From the NCBI GenBank assembly GCA_039720395.1, contig CM077833.1, forward strand, positions 22,404,271 to 22,468,270: a stretch of DNA of 64,000 bases, written 5' to 3'. The position numbers and the translations under genes are program-made. Source of the DNA: Liquidambar formosana. Its lineage: Eukaryota > Streptophyta > Magnoliopsida > Saxifragales > Altingiaceae. The notes below the pieces were generated by a model. That model had not been told where the DNA came from and ran no database searches. It worked only from the letters and a program-made list of their open reading frames with translations. Positions within the stretch are counted from its first letter, which is position 1. Every line of letters starts with the position of its first letter. Shown one piece after another: positions 8,913-22,337 of this stretch.

Positions 8913-11403
8913 AATAAGACACGGCACGTTCCGTCACCCGGCAATGGCTGCCCGTAGGAATATTAGAACACTTCTATTTTGTGAATATATAATTTTGTCA
9001 TGGACTTGTCTTAGAGTACTTGAGATCAAGGAGCAATTAAAGAGCTTGTCCTAATATGCATAGCACCAAGTCTAAGGCTGTTGAAGACACCATGGTAAGG
9101 TAGTGGTCTTGTCAATGACCACTACGAACGAAGGACCAACGATGATGAAGGCGGAGAAGGAGGAGGAGTTGGAGCTAGCTTTCATTGAAGTATGGGCGGA
9201 ATCGAAGCGAAGAAAGATGGAATAGGTTAGGGCATTAAGGGTTCGAGTTTCAGAGATGGTGACAAAATGTGTGTTTGTTTATTGATGGTCTTACTCATAC
9301 ATTAGAATCACTAACTTTTGGTGCAATTAAAATCATACTATAACTCAACCAAGTTGAAAAATTGTTTGTGATTCCTCATTTTTGTGGGTTCATCAGACCC
9401 CTCATATCATTGGTTCTTCAACGGATAAGAGAATTATTATAATCATGCCAAAATAGAGTCACTACGATTAATTATCTTTTTTAATATTTTTTTATTAACA
9501 AAAAAATAAATAAATAAAAATCATTAACCAAAGTCAACATAGGGTGATTCTAAACTAATAATAAATTGTTTGTTGCGAAAAAATAGATATCTTTAGAGTG
9601 TTTATAGTATTATAATGGATTGTATTAATATCAACAAAAAATAATAATAATAATAATAATAAGTGCGATGTTTACGAGAATCATAGTTATAAATAAGTAT
9701 ATAAAGTAGTAGATTATCTCATAAATTTGACCTGATTCTATTCTACCAAAAAATAAAAAAGTCATCACCGACGGTGGTTATGCTGTCTCATGTGAGGCAG
9801 TTTCGTCATAGCTTATGTTAGGGATAGGGGCTTCCCCGTTTCATATATTAGTATATTACTGACCATTCAATAAGAAAAATATAAAAAAGAGCTATGGGCT
9901 TATGATAGGCGCTTCCCCGTCTCCACCAAATGCTTATGTGTAGCTCTTTTAATCCACCCATTTCATTTGTGGGCATATTTTTCCTTTTTCCTTTTTAAAT
10001 ACATGATGGCTTTCCTTCTCGTGGGACACCTTTCCTTTCCTAATACAAAATAGAAGCACGTTGAGTGGAACCAAAGGCATGGAAACACTGACATCATCGC
10101 TTATGCAATTCACTACATGTGGACACACGTGTAAAAACACATTAGGCCCACGTGTTGGAAAATCTTACGTGGCCTCGTCCTAGTAGTCGGGACCCATCCA
10201 TTCCTGCCTCTTTAAAGCTGTACAAATCTTAATCCGGCAATGCCCATTTCACCAATTATTCTACCATGACACCTTTTCGTCACGGAAAAAAACTCGCATG
10301 ACACAGCTTTTATTTTGTTTTATTGGCTGTCATTATTTTTATGGGGCCGGATTACGGGTAAATAATTATAATTAGTGATCATTCTTAATTAAGTTAATAG
10401 TCATTTACTAATAATAAGTTAATTTGAACTGTAGCTACTTTCCTAACTAAATTCATGATAGAATTTCATTGTTTTAGCAATATGACATTCTTTGAAAAAA
10501 GACACAATCAGACCACCATGCTAGCTGTACTTTATTTTATTTTTCATCCAGCATCCTAACACATCAGTTCAAGGTTTGTACATGTGGATCACCCAAGGAG
10601 AGCGCAAACAAGCTATTTGACTACCTTCGCACAAAGAGAAGGAATGCATAAGAGCATAATAACTTTACATGAGTGAAGGCACCAGAAAACTTTACAAATC
10701 AGTTCCCCTTTACTCCAAAACCCAGTTTTAATGATATTATGAAGCTGTTTCATAAATTTTAAAAAAAAAAAAAAAAATGATATTATGAACCTGCATATTG
10801 ATAAAAATTGCAGAAGTAAATTTATAAACAGAAGTTATTGAACTTACTTATTCGTGCATTGAGATATGAACATGAGCTGCTCTACCCAGAAATGAAAAGG
10901 CAACTTCTTGAAGAATATATATATATAAATATAAATATATCAACATGAACTAAACTAAAAACTAAAACTTTTCATTTCCCCTTTTTGCCGTAAAATTGAC
11001 CAAAAACACCACAAGCTTATCTTGTTGAATTGAACCCTTTGAAAGAAAACCGAAAAAAAAAAGGGACCAAATGCCCCAAAATATTCAATCTCCCCAGCAT
11101 CTTTCCACTGCAGGCCAAAATATCCCCTATCCTACCTTTCTCCTCCCAACCAACCTTGAACCTAGAAAACAAAAACAAAAACAAAAAACAAAAAAAATCC
11201 CCAGTTTTAGGCAGGCAAGATTGGGGCACCTGTAACTTATTGCACTATTTCGCAAACTGCAGTGGTTCAACCAAAACCCACCTCTTTTCTCATACCCAAC
11301 TCATCAGATTTCCTTCAAAACAAAAGCGACGGAGAAAAAAGAAACGAACAATCTGCCATCAAAATTTGGAACTTCTCAGATCCAGTATGTGAGAGAAGGT
11401 TAA
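8913..11403. other. Intergenic, no gene recognised
   Basis: AT-rich. It holds an AAT microsatellite (about 9637-9661), two CACGTG-type G-boxes near 10123-10155, an AT-rich TA run near 10917-10940, and A/C-rich DNA downstream of the minus-strand gene that is probably its 3' UTR and terminator region. A purine-rich stretch at 9120-9240 has short open frames but no family resemblance. Confidence 0.5.
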
Positions 11404-14400
11404 TCAAGCTTCAGATTCAGAGTTAGATGAGCTCAAATCAGAGGAAGCTCCACCCAAATTAGTCGCATGAGATTCAGGCAACATCGAAAGCTTTGTCTGC
11501 ATGCCTCGGCGCGTTTTCAAGGACGGCTTCACTTTCATATACTGTAAAACAAAATGAGAATATGGAAAATTAACAAAACAGCATTGATAGATAGTACAAT
11601 AATTCAACCAATATATATAAATTTATAGAGGGGGTAGGATCAAGTAACACAATTTTAAATTTGGCCTGTAATTCAACTATAATTTACAAATGCAAAACCT
11701 CTACACAGCCAAACTCGGGTGATGGGATTTATTTAGTTAATTGAAATGACTCAACATACAGCTTGCTAAAAAATTATAAGCCACTTTTTGAGGTCATCTC
11801 AATTAAAGTTAAACTACAAGCTACAGCAAAGCAAGATTCAGTTACCTCCTGATAAAAGGCATTGATCTCCTCTTCTGTAAGGCCTTCATCCTCTCCAGCA
11901 TTTTCCTCCCATCCAAGAGAACGAAGGAATGCAGCCTCTTCCTCAGATGGATAAACTGCTGCACTGGGGCACAGATTCTCCTCTCCAACACCAGAAAGCC
12001 TATGAGCCTCTTCAGAGGCATCACCATTGCTATTCATCTCCTCACCATTCTCAGTAGCATGAGGACTTACAGGAGCACTGGCTACTTCTTTTATCACTTC
12101 ATCAGATTTCTCTGTGGTGGGAGATGATATAACAGTGCCTGAATCTGGCAGAACAGTAGAAGTGTTTGTTGAAGTTTTCTTCCTCATGAGATTGAAAAAA
12201 TCATTCCGGCTTTGGGCTTGAGACAAGGAAGGTCTCTTTTCCACAGTGGATCCATGATTCAGAGCCAAGGCAGCCCCCTTGTGCTCCACAGTAGAAAGCT
12301 TTGGGTTGTTTGGGCTTCTCAAAGGAGTCGATGCACCCGTCGGAGCAATAGCAACCTGGCTAATTTACTACTCTACTGCTGGCATTATTTGTTGGACTAG
12401 AGGCATCCTTCGGAGAAGGGGAGACACCATTCTCCCGTCCTGGTTTGAGAACGAGAAACTTCCCAACATGAGGCGTCTTTGGACTATCAGATTTGACATG
12501 TCCACCACGGAAAGATTGACTACCAAGGAGCAATGAGGACTGCTGCTGCCCACTCTTGGCAGCCCCAATCATCTCACTAGTTCTGACAGTCATTTTAGGC
12601 TTTGTTTTATCAGACGAATTGAGAACCTGAAAAGGAAATCAGCTAATGACATATACTTCTCATCCAGATGTCGTAAAAGAGCTGATGATAAATATTGCAT
12701 AAGGAAATTTGGGATATATTTGGGGTATAAAATGCAAATTCGAGCTGATAATAGTTATTGCATCAGTTAATTTGGGATACATTTGGTGCATAAAAAGCAA
12801 ATTAGCTAGCTCTGTTCAATCTTAAGCATAACCATTTCTTTAAATCAGGATGCATAATTTTTCATCGCAAAAGTTCACCTTGCTAAGAAAACAGTTCGTA
12901 AATTTCAAAACAAACATTCGCACATGAAGTGAAACAAGAAGCAGAATGAAAAAACTTAAAGCTCAATTTGGCCTGGGAAAAAAAAATCTGAATTTTGGTT
13001 CTACAACACACAACTTTCATTCACAATTCATCCACACGAGAAGCTTGATTCTCCATCATACTCCAAAATGACAGAAAGTTGCTTCACCAATTCCCTATTT
13101 TGGGTTGACGCACCTGGGAAACAGGTTCACCATCCATGTCTCAACCATCACATATTTATTATGCATATACTTCAAGACATAAAATGACTACTCTCCGATA
13201 CCAATCTAACCCATTAAGACTTAAGAGTTGATAGCTCCTGTTTTCTAGGATTTCATTCTTCATTGATAAGGAAAGAAGTCTATATCTCATTTGGTCCTCA
13301 GCTAACGTTATAAACGTAACAACTTATACACATACTATCACCTTCTGTTTCTCTTAGAAAAGCCATCCCGATATTTATATAAGCAATGAGTCAACCTTGG
13401 AAATCCATACTGCAAGGGAAAGCCTAAATCAATTTCAACAGAGGGAACATCTCAATAGAACTGGAGGTGACAATTTCTTCCCCATATAAATGTATAATCC
13501 AACAAAGTTGAATGCAGTGGCAATATATTCACAGAGGACACACCATTAAAACACCTTTGCTCATGCCAACATAAAGCAAGCTGGCCATCTCCAGTCAAAC
13601 AATCAATTTCCAACTGAGATATTCTAAAAATACATTCAATGGAACATGATATAGTGGCAGCACCTTCTTCATGATAAAAACAGGATGAAAATATATCTGC
13701 CTCCAATAAATAATTCACACTCCATATACTAATATATGATATTACATTCAATAAGTTGTGCTTCCATTTTTGTTGGTATCAGTAACAACGGTTTCACCCA
13801 TTTTTCCTTGATATATATAAATTTTGACATGAGATTAGTAAATGGCCATGGAGGAAACAGAGGGTTGATACTAATGTAAACGTTATTATACAAGGTGACA
13901 CTAAAGTTCACCACAACACCCAAATGCATTGACACTAATAAACTAAACCTTATTGATCATTTTGCATGTGAAAAAACCTTATTCAGAATTTATCTCCATG
14001 CTCTAGTCTGAATAAAGAAGTTTAGCATATTACTCTTCCCTCTCCTTAGTCCTATCCTACCCACTACTCTCCACTTTAACGGAACAAATAGGAACCCCCA
14101 TTTTTAGTATTCAAACACTTAGAGAAAGGAGTGGTGTCATTCACATCCAATACAACATAAGTTCTTACGTTTTTGCAAAGACAACAGGAAACAAACAGCA
14201 TATTCTACTTTATTCTTGAACTAATTGTCTGAAAGAAAGAAACATGTGTGAGGTGTATTGTGTGTGATATTGTGACCCTACTTACCCAAAAAAAAAAAAA
14301 GATATTGTGACTCTGCAATGCAGGAATATAGACTTCCTCTTAAACAAAGTTTAGTGTCGTAGAACAAGAAGCATGAAGAGAAACAGTATGGATCCTATTC

Positions 14401-17400
14401 AGTAGAATGGACAGACATAGATCAATTCTAGCAAAGCAACTTGTTTAGTTGTTTGGCACCAACCCATTATGCTCCTTTAATAGAGGCAGGTTTATAATGA
14501 CCAAAACACACACAAAAGAACGCATAAATGCACGCCCATGTGCATCGCATATATTCCCACCCCACATTAAAATTTTCAGTACAGCTGGCTGCACCACAGT
14601 ACTGCCAATGTGATTTTAGCATTCAACATGCCCCCCCGCATGGACACCACAAAAGCTGAAATCACAAAGATGATAGTTGGTTCTGCCGGCTCCTCTAGAA
14701 TATTTTCCCACCCACACCCAAAAAAAAAAAAAAAAAACCACAAGCACACATGCAAACACACACACACGAGAGAAAGAAAGAGAGAGAGACAGAGGACATA
14801 AAAGTATATGCAAGTATTAATCTTTCTAATTTCACTGGACCTGGAAATAGAGAGATGGGGAGAGGAGGCATAAAAGTATCTGCAAGTATTTATCTTTCTA
14901 ATTTCACTGATCCTGGGGTTGTTGTACATCTATTAAACCAATTTGAATTACCAAAAGTGACACAACAAGAGATGTTCAAACGAATCTGCAAATATATATC
15001 TCTCTAACCAAATAAATTTGCGTGGTAACTGAAGTTCAGTTATCGACCTCTTTTATTGACTTGCAGACACCAGAAGGAGGTCCTTGTTTAACAATCCTCA
15101 CCACTCCTTCATCAAAAACAATCTTCACCACCACCCTTCCAAGCAGTCAAGCTTCTCATGAACCATATAACTACTACATACTCATCAGAAGAATTAAAAC
15201 TTTAAATCTAATGTGATAGATTGGAATGTGCAGTCCTACAAAAATTTGCAGCGGCTCAATCACCCAGACGTCTTACACACAATTTTCCTCTAAAGTCTCC
15301 ACCAGCCAAGTAAAAAAGAATTCACAACTCAAATATGAAGTAAAGCATCAATGCTTCCACTTGGACATAGTGAAATGTAAACACACAATACAGCTAGGAT
15401 CCAGCAACTCTAGCAAAGAGCGCAAGAACACATGTTTTTTAATCCATAAATTTCACTCCACACACAAAGGAGAGAGAGAGAGAGAATCCATCTTAGCCAT
15501 GGAAGACTGGACAAAAGGAGCACTACCAGACAAACCTTCAAAATCTAATTCTATGCGCTTCTAAGTACAGAATGAGAAAAGGCAACGGTGGATTGCTAAT
15601 TGAATGCAATATAGGCTGCAAAAACGAAAATAATATTTCATTTCTCATATTTCCCCACAGAAATTAGCCATTAAATCACAATCTTAAAGATACGGCCGCC
15701 GAAATCTCCAACTCGCTGAATATATCTTTTATTTTTCTAATTTCACCATATATGAATAGACAACCACAAACAGGTTCTGTTTTTCCAAAAGATACCATAA
15801 AATCTCAAGAATAATGGTCACGCAGTGCTAAAGGCCAGTGTCCACAAATCCAACTGCACAAGAAGGAATATTATCTCTAAAAATATTCAATTTATTTAAC
15901 ACCTTCCACACTACTAGTACTAAACAGTTGCAAAAGACTAATATAAGACAATCAAACATGCTTTAGTGCTATAGTAGAACAAAATTTTCTTCGTAGAGAA
16001 CACATCAAGAAAAAAGTAAAGTTCATTATTTAATAAATAGGAAACACATATCACAAAATCAACAGGAGTGTGTATAAGATTCCTTAAGCTTGGGAACTAT
16101 GAAAATAAAATTTTGCAGAGGTGAAATGTTGGACTGTCTCCTAAAAATTTTGGCACAATGCAACAGAAAAACAACATTTCGGGTCTATAATAGAGCAACA
16201 AACTGTCACTAGGATACCAAAGTGCTCCTTTACTCTATCATCAGCATTGTAAAGCAATGCATGAGGACTGTTTTGGTGACTTGGTCAAATAACAACACTG
16301 ACAAAACATAAAAGAAAAATAATATGACTAACAAAACATAAGAGAAAAATAATGCATTGTCATAAGAGAAACTCCAACATGCAGGTCTGTAATAAAGTGC
16401 AAATTCGTGACATGTCAATAAAGTTCCCCAGAAAACAAGAAGTGCTATTTTACTTTATCAGCAGTGTCGTAAGTCAAACAAGAGGAATGTTTTAGACTTT
16501 TGGTTACCTTGGTAAGTCATCAAGAAGGAACAAGCCAAAAAAGAACGAGGAGATATATGTGTACTTGATTCCCATATGTGTAACACACCAGATGATAAAA
16601 TCAAGATCAATCTCTATAAAGGATAAAGACAATAACACATCCCAGCCAACATATCCAAAACAAACAGAAACATAAAGTTCAGATGACCAATGTAACCTCC
16701 TGCATCAGATTATAGCTGTTGAACCTTATCAGAGAATGAAACTACAGCTATCGACTTATATCCTCTACCACTCAAGACAACCCAAAAAAAAAAAAAAAAA
16801 AAACCAATAAAAATAAGATTTTGTATCCCAGTTTTATGAAACGTTATACGGTTTTGTAACTAGATTCTTGACTCCTCACTTCATATTGGGATAGGCCAAA
16901 ACAGAGCCGTGAAAACAGAGGCTGTCATCTAAAACTTTTCCAATGACCCAAATTATAAATTAAGGCATTTCATTATGATAATCGGCAAATAACATATAAG
17001 AAATAATAAACAGAAACAGAAAGATAATGAGAACATTATATTTGATATATATATGAACTAAAAAAAATATGAACCTTCTAACCAATTGTTCAACAGATAA
17101 AAAGTCAAGAAATGTACAACTCATAAACCAAGCTCTTACAAATATCAAATACAATCCTCTTACCGAAGCTTTAGGCACCGAAGGTGTCATGGGTATTAAT
17201 TGCCTAGATTTCTTAATAGCCAATTCCTCAAGCTTCTGCGTCTGGACAGATAACTACAAGGGGGAAAAAACGTTTCATTAGACCAGCCACAAGTATAGTT
17301 ACATATATAACATGAAGGTAGCTCAGGTACCTGGGGAGCAGTACGAACTCTTGATGGAGCCTGTGCCAATGCTTCAGCCATATTAAGACCAGCCATAGTG

Positions 17401-18298
17401 CTTGGAGCCCCAGATACCAGGGTAGCAGCAGCAGTTTGTTGGACAGATGGGCCCCCCATACTATTGCTTCCAATTACCATGGGAACCTCAGCCAGAGCCG
17501 ACCATCCCTCCCCACCAATCAAGGCTGAACTACCAACAGGCAAGCTCTGAACAGATGTGCCCAAACCAGGAGATGAAACTCTTCCGATATCAGGCACTCC
17601 TTGCCTTTCTTCAGTTCCAAGTGAGGGAAAATCCTTTTCAAACGCAGCCTTCTGGATGCTACTACCAATACCGCCCCCAGGAAGTGCAACATTGCCATTT
17701 TGGTGATTACTGTTGCAACCATTCCTTGGGTCCATTGCAACTCTTCTGGTCAACACCTCACCCTGTTTCCTGGATACCATAGAATTAGAACGCCTCAATG
17801 TGTCCTTTGTTAAGATGTTTCCCAATGAGTCAAAATAGTCACGATCCCAATGGTCCCCAATGACTGACCTTTCTTTCTCCCTATCCCGATCCTTATCACG
17901 GTGACTTCTACTAAAACTACTGTACGCATGCTTCAAAGAACCATTACTGCTTGAACTCCTCCGAGAATTTGATGAAGCGGAACGGTCCAAGAAAGCAGGA
18001 CGAGGGCTATCAAAATCACTACTACTCTTAGAAAATCTGTTTCTAGTGGAGTGTGCCAATGAAGGAACGTCTGTATACCAACAAAAATTCCACAACATTA
18101 AACTCTTACAACTAAAGGCAGAAGAAAAATACAAGGAAAACAAAACAATGGTTTCCAAAAAAATGGGCAAAAGTAATTAAAATTTATGGTACCTGAGTGA
18201 GAGGAAGATGCAAAATGGTGGGCTGAACTGCCACCCCCAGTAACACTTCCAGTACTTCTCAACCATTCTGGAACTAATGTGGGTTCACTTCTTTCCAT
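11404..18298 (-). CDS. Vasculin/GPBP1-like protein, frameshifted
   Basis: Five minus-strand exons: 18193-18298, 17331-18070, 17164-17253, 11846-12626 and 11404-11541, all with GT-AG borders. They sum to 617 residues after discounting one extra base. Residues 1-20 carry VPEWL. A Ser/Arg and RDKDRDREKER region lies near 93-103, FEKDFPSLG at about 179-187, and an acidic segment with FLRSLGWEE then LTEEEINAFYQE at about 540-572. The tail is DLSSSNSESEA. Animal vasculin (GPBP1, a nuclear GC-rich promoter-binding factor) shows the same order: a PxWL start, a DFPSL motif, an LLKEMGWQE...LTEDEMREFQ block and a Ser/Asp tail. The plant function is my inference (nuclear, regulatory). In exon 4, an extra T of the coding strand at about 12362-12363 creates a stop after ASSRVVN. 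Removing it from consideration lets VNSQ run on into the VAIAPTGAS frame. Intron 3 is 4.5 kb. Confidence 0.8.
12627..17163 (-). other. Large intron 3 of the vasculin-like gene
   Basis: 4.5 kb of AT-rich non-coding DNA with CA/GA microsatellites (about 14755-14795 and 15470-15485) and several A tracts. No conserved gene, transposon ends or reverse-transcriptase fragment could be found by eye. Confidence 0.6.
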
Positions 18299-19380
18299 AA
18301 GGAATACAGAACATGATCAGATATAACAAGAGAAACACCTCTGCCTTTCTTTACTCCCTCCACCTCCTTTCCCAACAATAATGTTATTACCAAATTAGTA
18401 AGTCCTAACCCTAAACCTAACCCTAACCTTCCTTCTGTTCTCCCTAGCAACCAATCTTGCTACGCAATCACTGCCACTTGCACAATTCGCCTCACTGTTT
18501 CGGTAAACCAAAATTGAAAAGCCTTTCAAAAATTTGTGCTCAATCTAGAGGGTTCTTTCTGCAGTACAACTAGGGTTTCTCTGATTGCACTATATACATT
18601 CATCAAAAGAAGCAAACTCGCACACAGATACGAAGCCAGAGGATGAAAACAAGAACAACAGCCAGAACAAGAGGCATGACAGCCACTACGGCATGATGGA
18701 AAATCTCTACGCCTCCATCTTCTAAAAAAAAAAAAAAAAAAGATGGATTTGCAGATGATAAAAGCACACTCAGAAGACCCTCATCTCCGCAGAACCCCAA
18801 GTCGATACGCGAAAAAAATGCATAACTACGGCAAAAATGAAGAACGACCCACGATTCTATAACGAGAGTTCGTACCCATCAAACAGTTTCAATCAGAAAA
18901 AGCCCTAGAGAACAATAAACTCAGGCAGCGAATACCATGAAAATGTGAAGAGATAGAAAACCCTAAAATATATTACTCCCAAAACCTAGGGTTTGAACAT
19001 CACAGAATCAGATACACGCAAAAAAAGGAAATTCTAGAGAGAGAAATTCCTATATTCGAATCAAATATATATAGAGAAAGAGAAACTAACCCACGAGAGG
19101 GATCCAGGTAGGGAAAACCCTAACCGTTCGAATATAACCGCCAAGGTATATTCTCAATGCGAAGTAATGCGTTTCAGAGGAAACAGAGTTGGAGACTGCA
19201 GAAGAGAGGAAGCTTTAGAGAGAGAAAGCGGTAGAGATAGAGAGAGAAGTTGGATTGGAGAGGGAGTCCGAATGAATAAAGAGGCAGAAGAGGGTTTTAT
19301 CTGAGCCGATATATCATGAAGAGGAGAGAAGTAATTTCTGTTAGTTTTGGATACTGAAACGAAACGTATGAAGAACAAGC
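18299..19380 (-). promoter_or_regulatory. 5' UTR and promoter region, telo-box motifs
   Basis: Upstream of the vasculin-like ATG. It contains a run of telomere-like CCTAAACC/CCTAACC units at about 18408-18428 and more AAACCCTA-type words at about 18960-18990 and 19117-19125. Such telo-boxes are known in promoters and leaders of plant genes active in dividing cells. GA/CT-rich DNA at 19190-19260 probably marks the transcript start. A 5' UTR intron is likely but its borders are unresolved. Confidence 0.45.
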
Positions 19381-21797
19381 AGCCTCCCTTCCCTTCTATT
19401 TAGATTTCACAAACACTATTCCCCTTCCTTGCCTCTCCTATATTTTTCTCTTTTCCTTTCTTGGCCTTTCAAAAATCCCCTCATACACAACGAACTTGAC
19501 TTTCTTGAAACCATTTCTCATATATGGTCCACATTCACATTTCTCTTTTTTTCTTTTCTTTTTTTTCTTTCCCCATTTTTTGCCTTACCAAATTTGTTCT
19601 TATTAGACTTTCTTTTTTTTATCTTTCATTTATCTTGTATTTGTTAATATAATAGGAGCACTCAAAACTTTTAATTGGACTAATCCACTAAACATAACTA
19701 GGATCATTGCTCATTCCAAATCGATTTAACACCTATAATGAATCGATCAGTGACAAGATGAATGCGATATTAAGCTTATCTATATCCTTTATTTATTGTT
19801 TCATAAATCGCTTGCATGGTAGGGTATATAAATGCCTCATCTATTATAATTGATCATAAACACCGTCATCTTACCCCGAAATCTCATAAAACATGGAAAC
19901 ACAATCTTGACCAAAAAATTATTTCAACAAACAATAAAGAACGTAGATAATAAGATAATAAACATTATATAGGTTTTTTTTTTTTTATTACTGTAATTCG
20001 ACGCACTAAGAAATTAAAAGTTTGAATCCTTAAGTATTTCATTTTCGTTTTTCTGTTTGGGTCGTTAGATTAATAGTTCATATAGTTGATTAAGCCAATT
20101 TTTTTTTTTTTTTTTTGATGTGGAAAAGATTAGTTAATTCATGAAGTTTTATAAAATTAAACTAAATTGGATTGAGGCAGCTACACTAATCGGTTATATT
20201 AATTGAATCTATTTTCGGGCATCATGTGAGTTATTGCTCATTCGTTCTATTTATGATAGTAGAGATGCCATTTTGCTTCTCTTATGGAAAGGCAAAGTGA
20301 CCTCAAAGTTGCAAGGAATTACCTTATGAAACGTACCACAAGGGTGAAAGCCAATTTTAGTAACAAATAATAGATATATAATTATAACATATTCATAAAA
20401 TGCTAATTTAGGTTACACCAAACATCACTAATTACCATAGCTTTTTTCCAATTTTTCCAAAAGAATTGTCTCATTGCAAATAATAAATAAATAAATAATA
20501 ATAATAATAATAATAATGTCTCCACTAACTTGAAAGTTTTGAATGGCTAATCTAAATAAAAATTATTCCATTGGGAGTACGTACTTTTGTCCCATTCTCC
20601 AAAACCCTAGTAATTTGCTGAAGCCACTTTTGCAAAATAATAAAATAAGGGACCTGCTTTGGGGTCATCTGTTGGGACTTGGGAGTTTCATCTTCCATGA
20701 AGGTGTTTGGGTAAATGCCCTATAGCTCGCCTCCATGTAAACCCTAAAAATAAAATAATAAATAATAAAAATAAGGGCCTGTTTGGGAGACGTAGAACTT
20801 GGGTCATCCAGTTGTTCAAGCTGTCTATTTCATACAAGCAAATTTATATCTGAACTAGTTCAAGTCTGTATGCAGTTTGTCTTAATTTTAGTCGTATCTA
20901 CTCCTAGTTTTGATGGTGTGAATTTGGTTCGAGTTATAATGAAAACTAATTAAAACAACTTATATAGGCTTTGATAATTACAATACCGAACATCGATTCA
21001 TGCACCATTATAGTTTATTCAAAATTAAACCCCAGTTTTCTGCATGAGTCAATTGAGTCACGTATTGGCTGAGGTTAACGCCTTCGAAAATCAACAGCGT
21101 GTCATTTTAAAAATAATAAAAAATTATGTGTTTACACCCACCTGTTTAGTACCTAATGTGTCGGAGTAATATGCAAATTAATTAATGAATCAAATTTTTT
21201 TTTTATTTTTAACTAACTAATTTTTTCAAGGCCGAACTTAAAGTGAAGACGAGAGGGAGGAATGTCGTTAGGCCAACAAGCCATTGGCATCAGTAAGTAG
21301 TTGATGTCTACTAGATTTTGAATCTCATCACTCTCTTCTATTGTTAAGATACATTGAATGGCTAATGGCCCTATTTTTAAATTTTAATTTAGAATTTTTT
21401 TTTTCTTGTTGATCACAAATAATTTTGTAGGTTATGTAGGTGACATAGTGAAGTTACACATGCTACATAAAAACCTAGTTTTACACATGCAACAAAAAAA
21501 GCCTAGTTTGGTATGTTTTCTTGCACTAACTACGTATACCTCATATGGTCCATGCAAGCTCGATCTCCTCCATTTCACACACACAACAAAGAATGTGTCA
21601 CTAGTTGCAACCTATTATTGCATATATCCTTTTCTGACCTTCTTCCAACATAGCTTCCACCAATATTACACTGTTAAAATCTAGCCATGGTTGAGGAGTG
21701 ATTTTGTGCTTGAATTTGTCACCCTAATTTCATTGATGCTGAGGACAAAGAGTAAAAATCGCATAATTATACATACATCAATAGTCACAACAATATC
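19381..21797. other. Intergenic, no gene recognised
   Basis: AT-rich, with pyrimidine-rich DNA at 19390-19640, T tracts at about 19977-19987 and 20100-20117, and an AAT/AAAT microsatellite at about 20480-20517. GGGCCTGTTTGGGAG at about 20776 resembles a Tourist-type MITE end, but no partner end was found. Confidence 0.45.
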
Positions 21798-22032
21798 CAG
21801 GGGCGGACCTACACATCATTGGGGGGTCATGGCACCCCCAAAATTTGTTAAACCCTTTAAAACATGTTTAATTTTATGTAGTGTCACAGTCAAATTTGAT
21901 AAAGTGGCGCATTCCAAATTTAATTATTTATTCTCGAACAATACATTTTTATACTTGTATGTGCATATGTATTTATGTATGTATGTTAAGCGTAAGTGGT
22001 AACCCCAAACAAAAAATTCTAGTTCCACCCTG
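21798..22032. mobile_element. hAT-type MITE with 8-bp duplication
   Basis: A 235-base element starting CAGGGGCGGACCTA and ending TAGTTCCACCCTG, which are imperfect inverted termini of the hAT kind. It is flanked by an exact 8-base direct repeat ACAATATC at 21790-21797 and 22033-22040, the duplication length diagnostic of hAT transposition. There is no transposase, so it is non-autonomous. Confidence 0.85.
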
Positions 22033-22049
22033 ACAATATCCTTGCATGG

Positions 22050-22070
22050 GGTTGGGGGGGGGGGGGGGGT
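22050..22070. repeat. Long G tract
   Basis: A nearly unbroken run of about 18 G bases directly beside the hAT element. It could form a quadruplex and is a likely site of length error in sequencing. Confidence 0.85.
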
Positions 22071-22337
22071 GTGGGTTTGAGCGATTGTATTTAATTTCTT
22101 CTTCTTAGGTCTTGTGCCCTAAACGATTAAAGCAGAGGCAAACCATCAGCCGAGCAAATGTGGGTGATTAACTCATTCCAACCCAGTAACCTGTTTTTCA
22201 TAGCTTAAGACTTTTTCTTTAAAAAAAAAAACATTTATTATTATTATTATTTTTTTTTTTTGATTTACATATATAGATTCAAACATTTGCTTTAATGACA
22301 AAAGCAACTGCTATAATAAATGGGTAGATAAATTTAA

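Noticed and set aside
10120..10160. Pair of CACGTG boxes as a promoter
   Set aside because: They lie 1.2 kb downstream of a minus-strand gene's stop and no + strand gene starts nearby. Two G-boxes alone do not make a promoter.
14600..15560. Several open frames within the large intron of the vasculin-like gene
   Set aside because: Composition follows CA/GA microsatellites. No motifs, and both strands are equally open.
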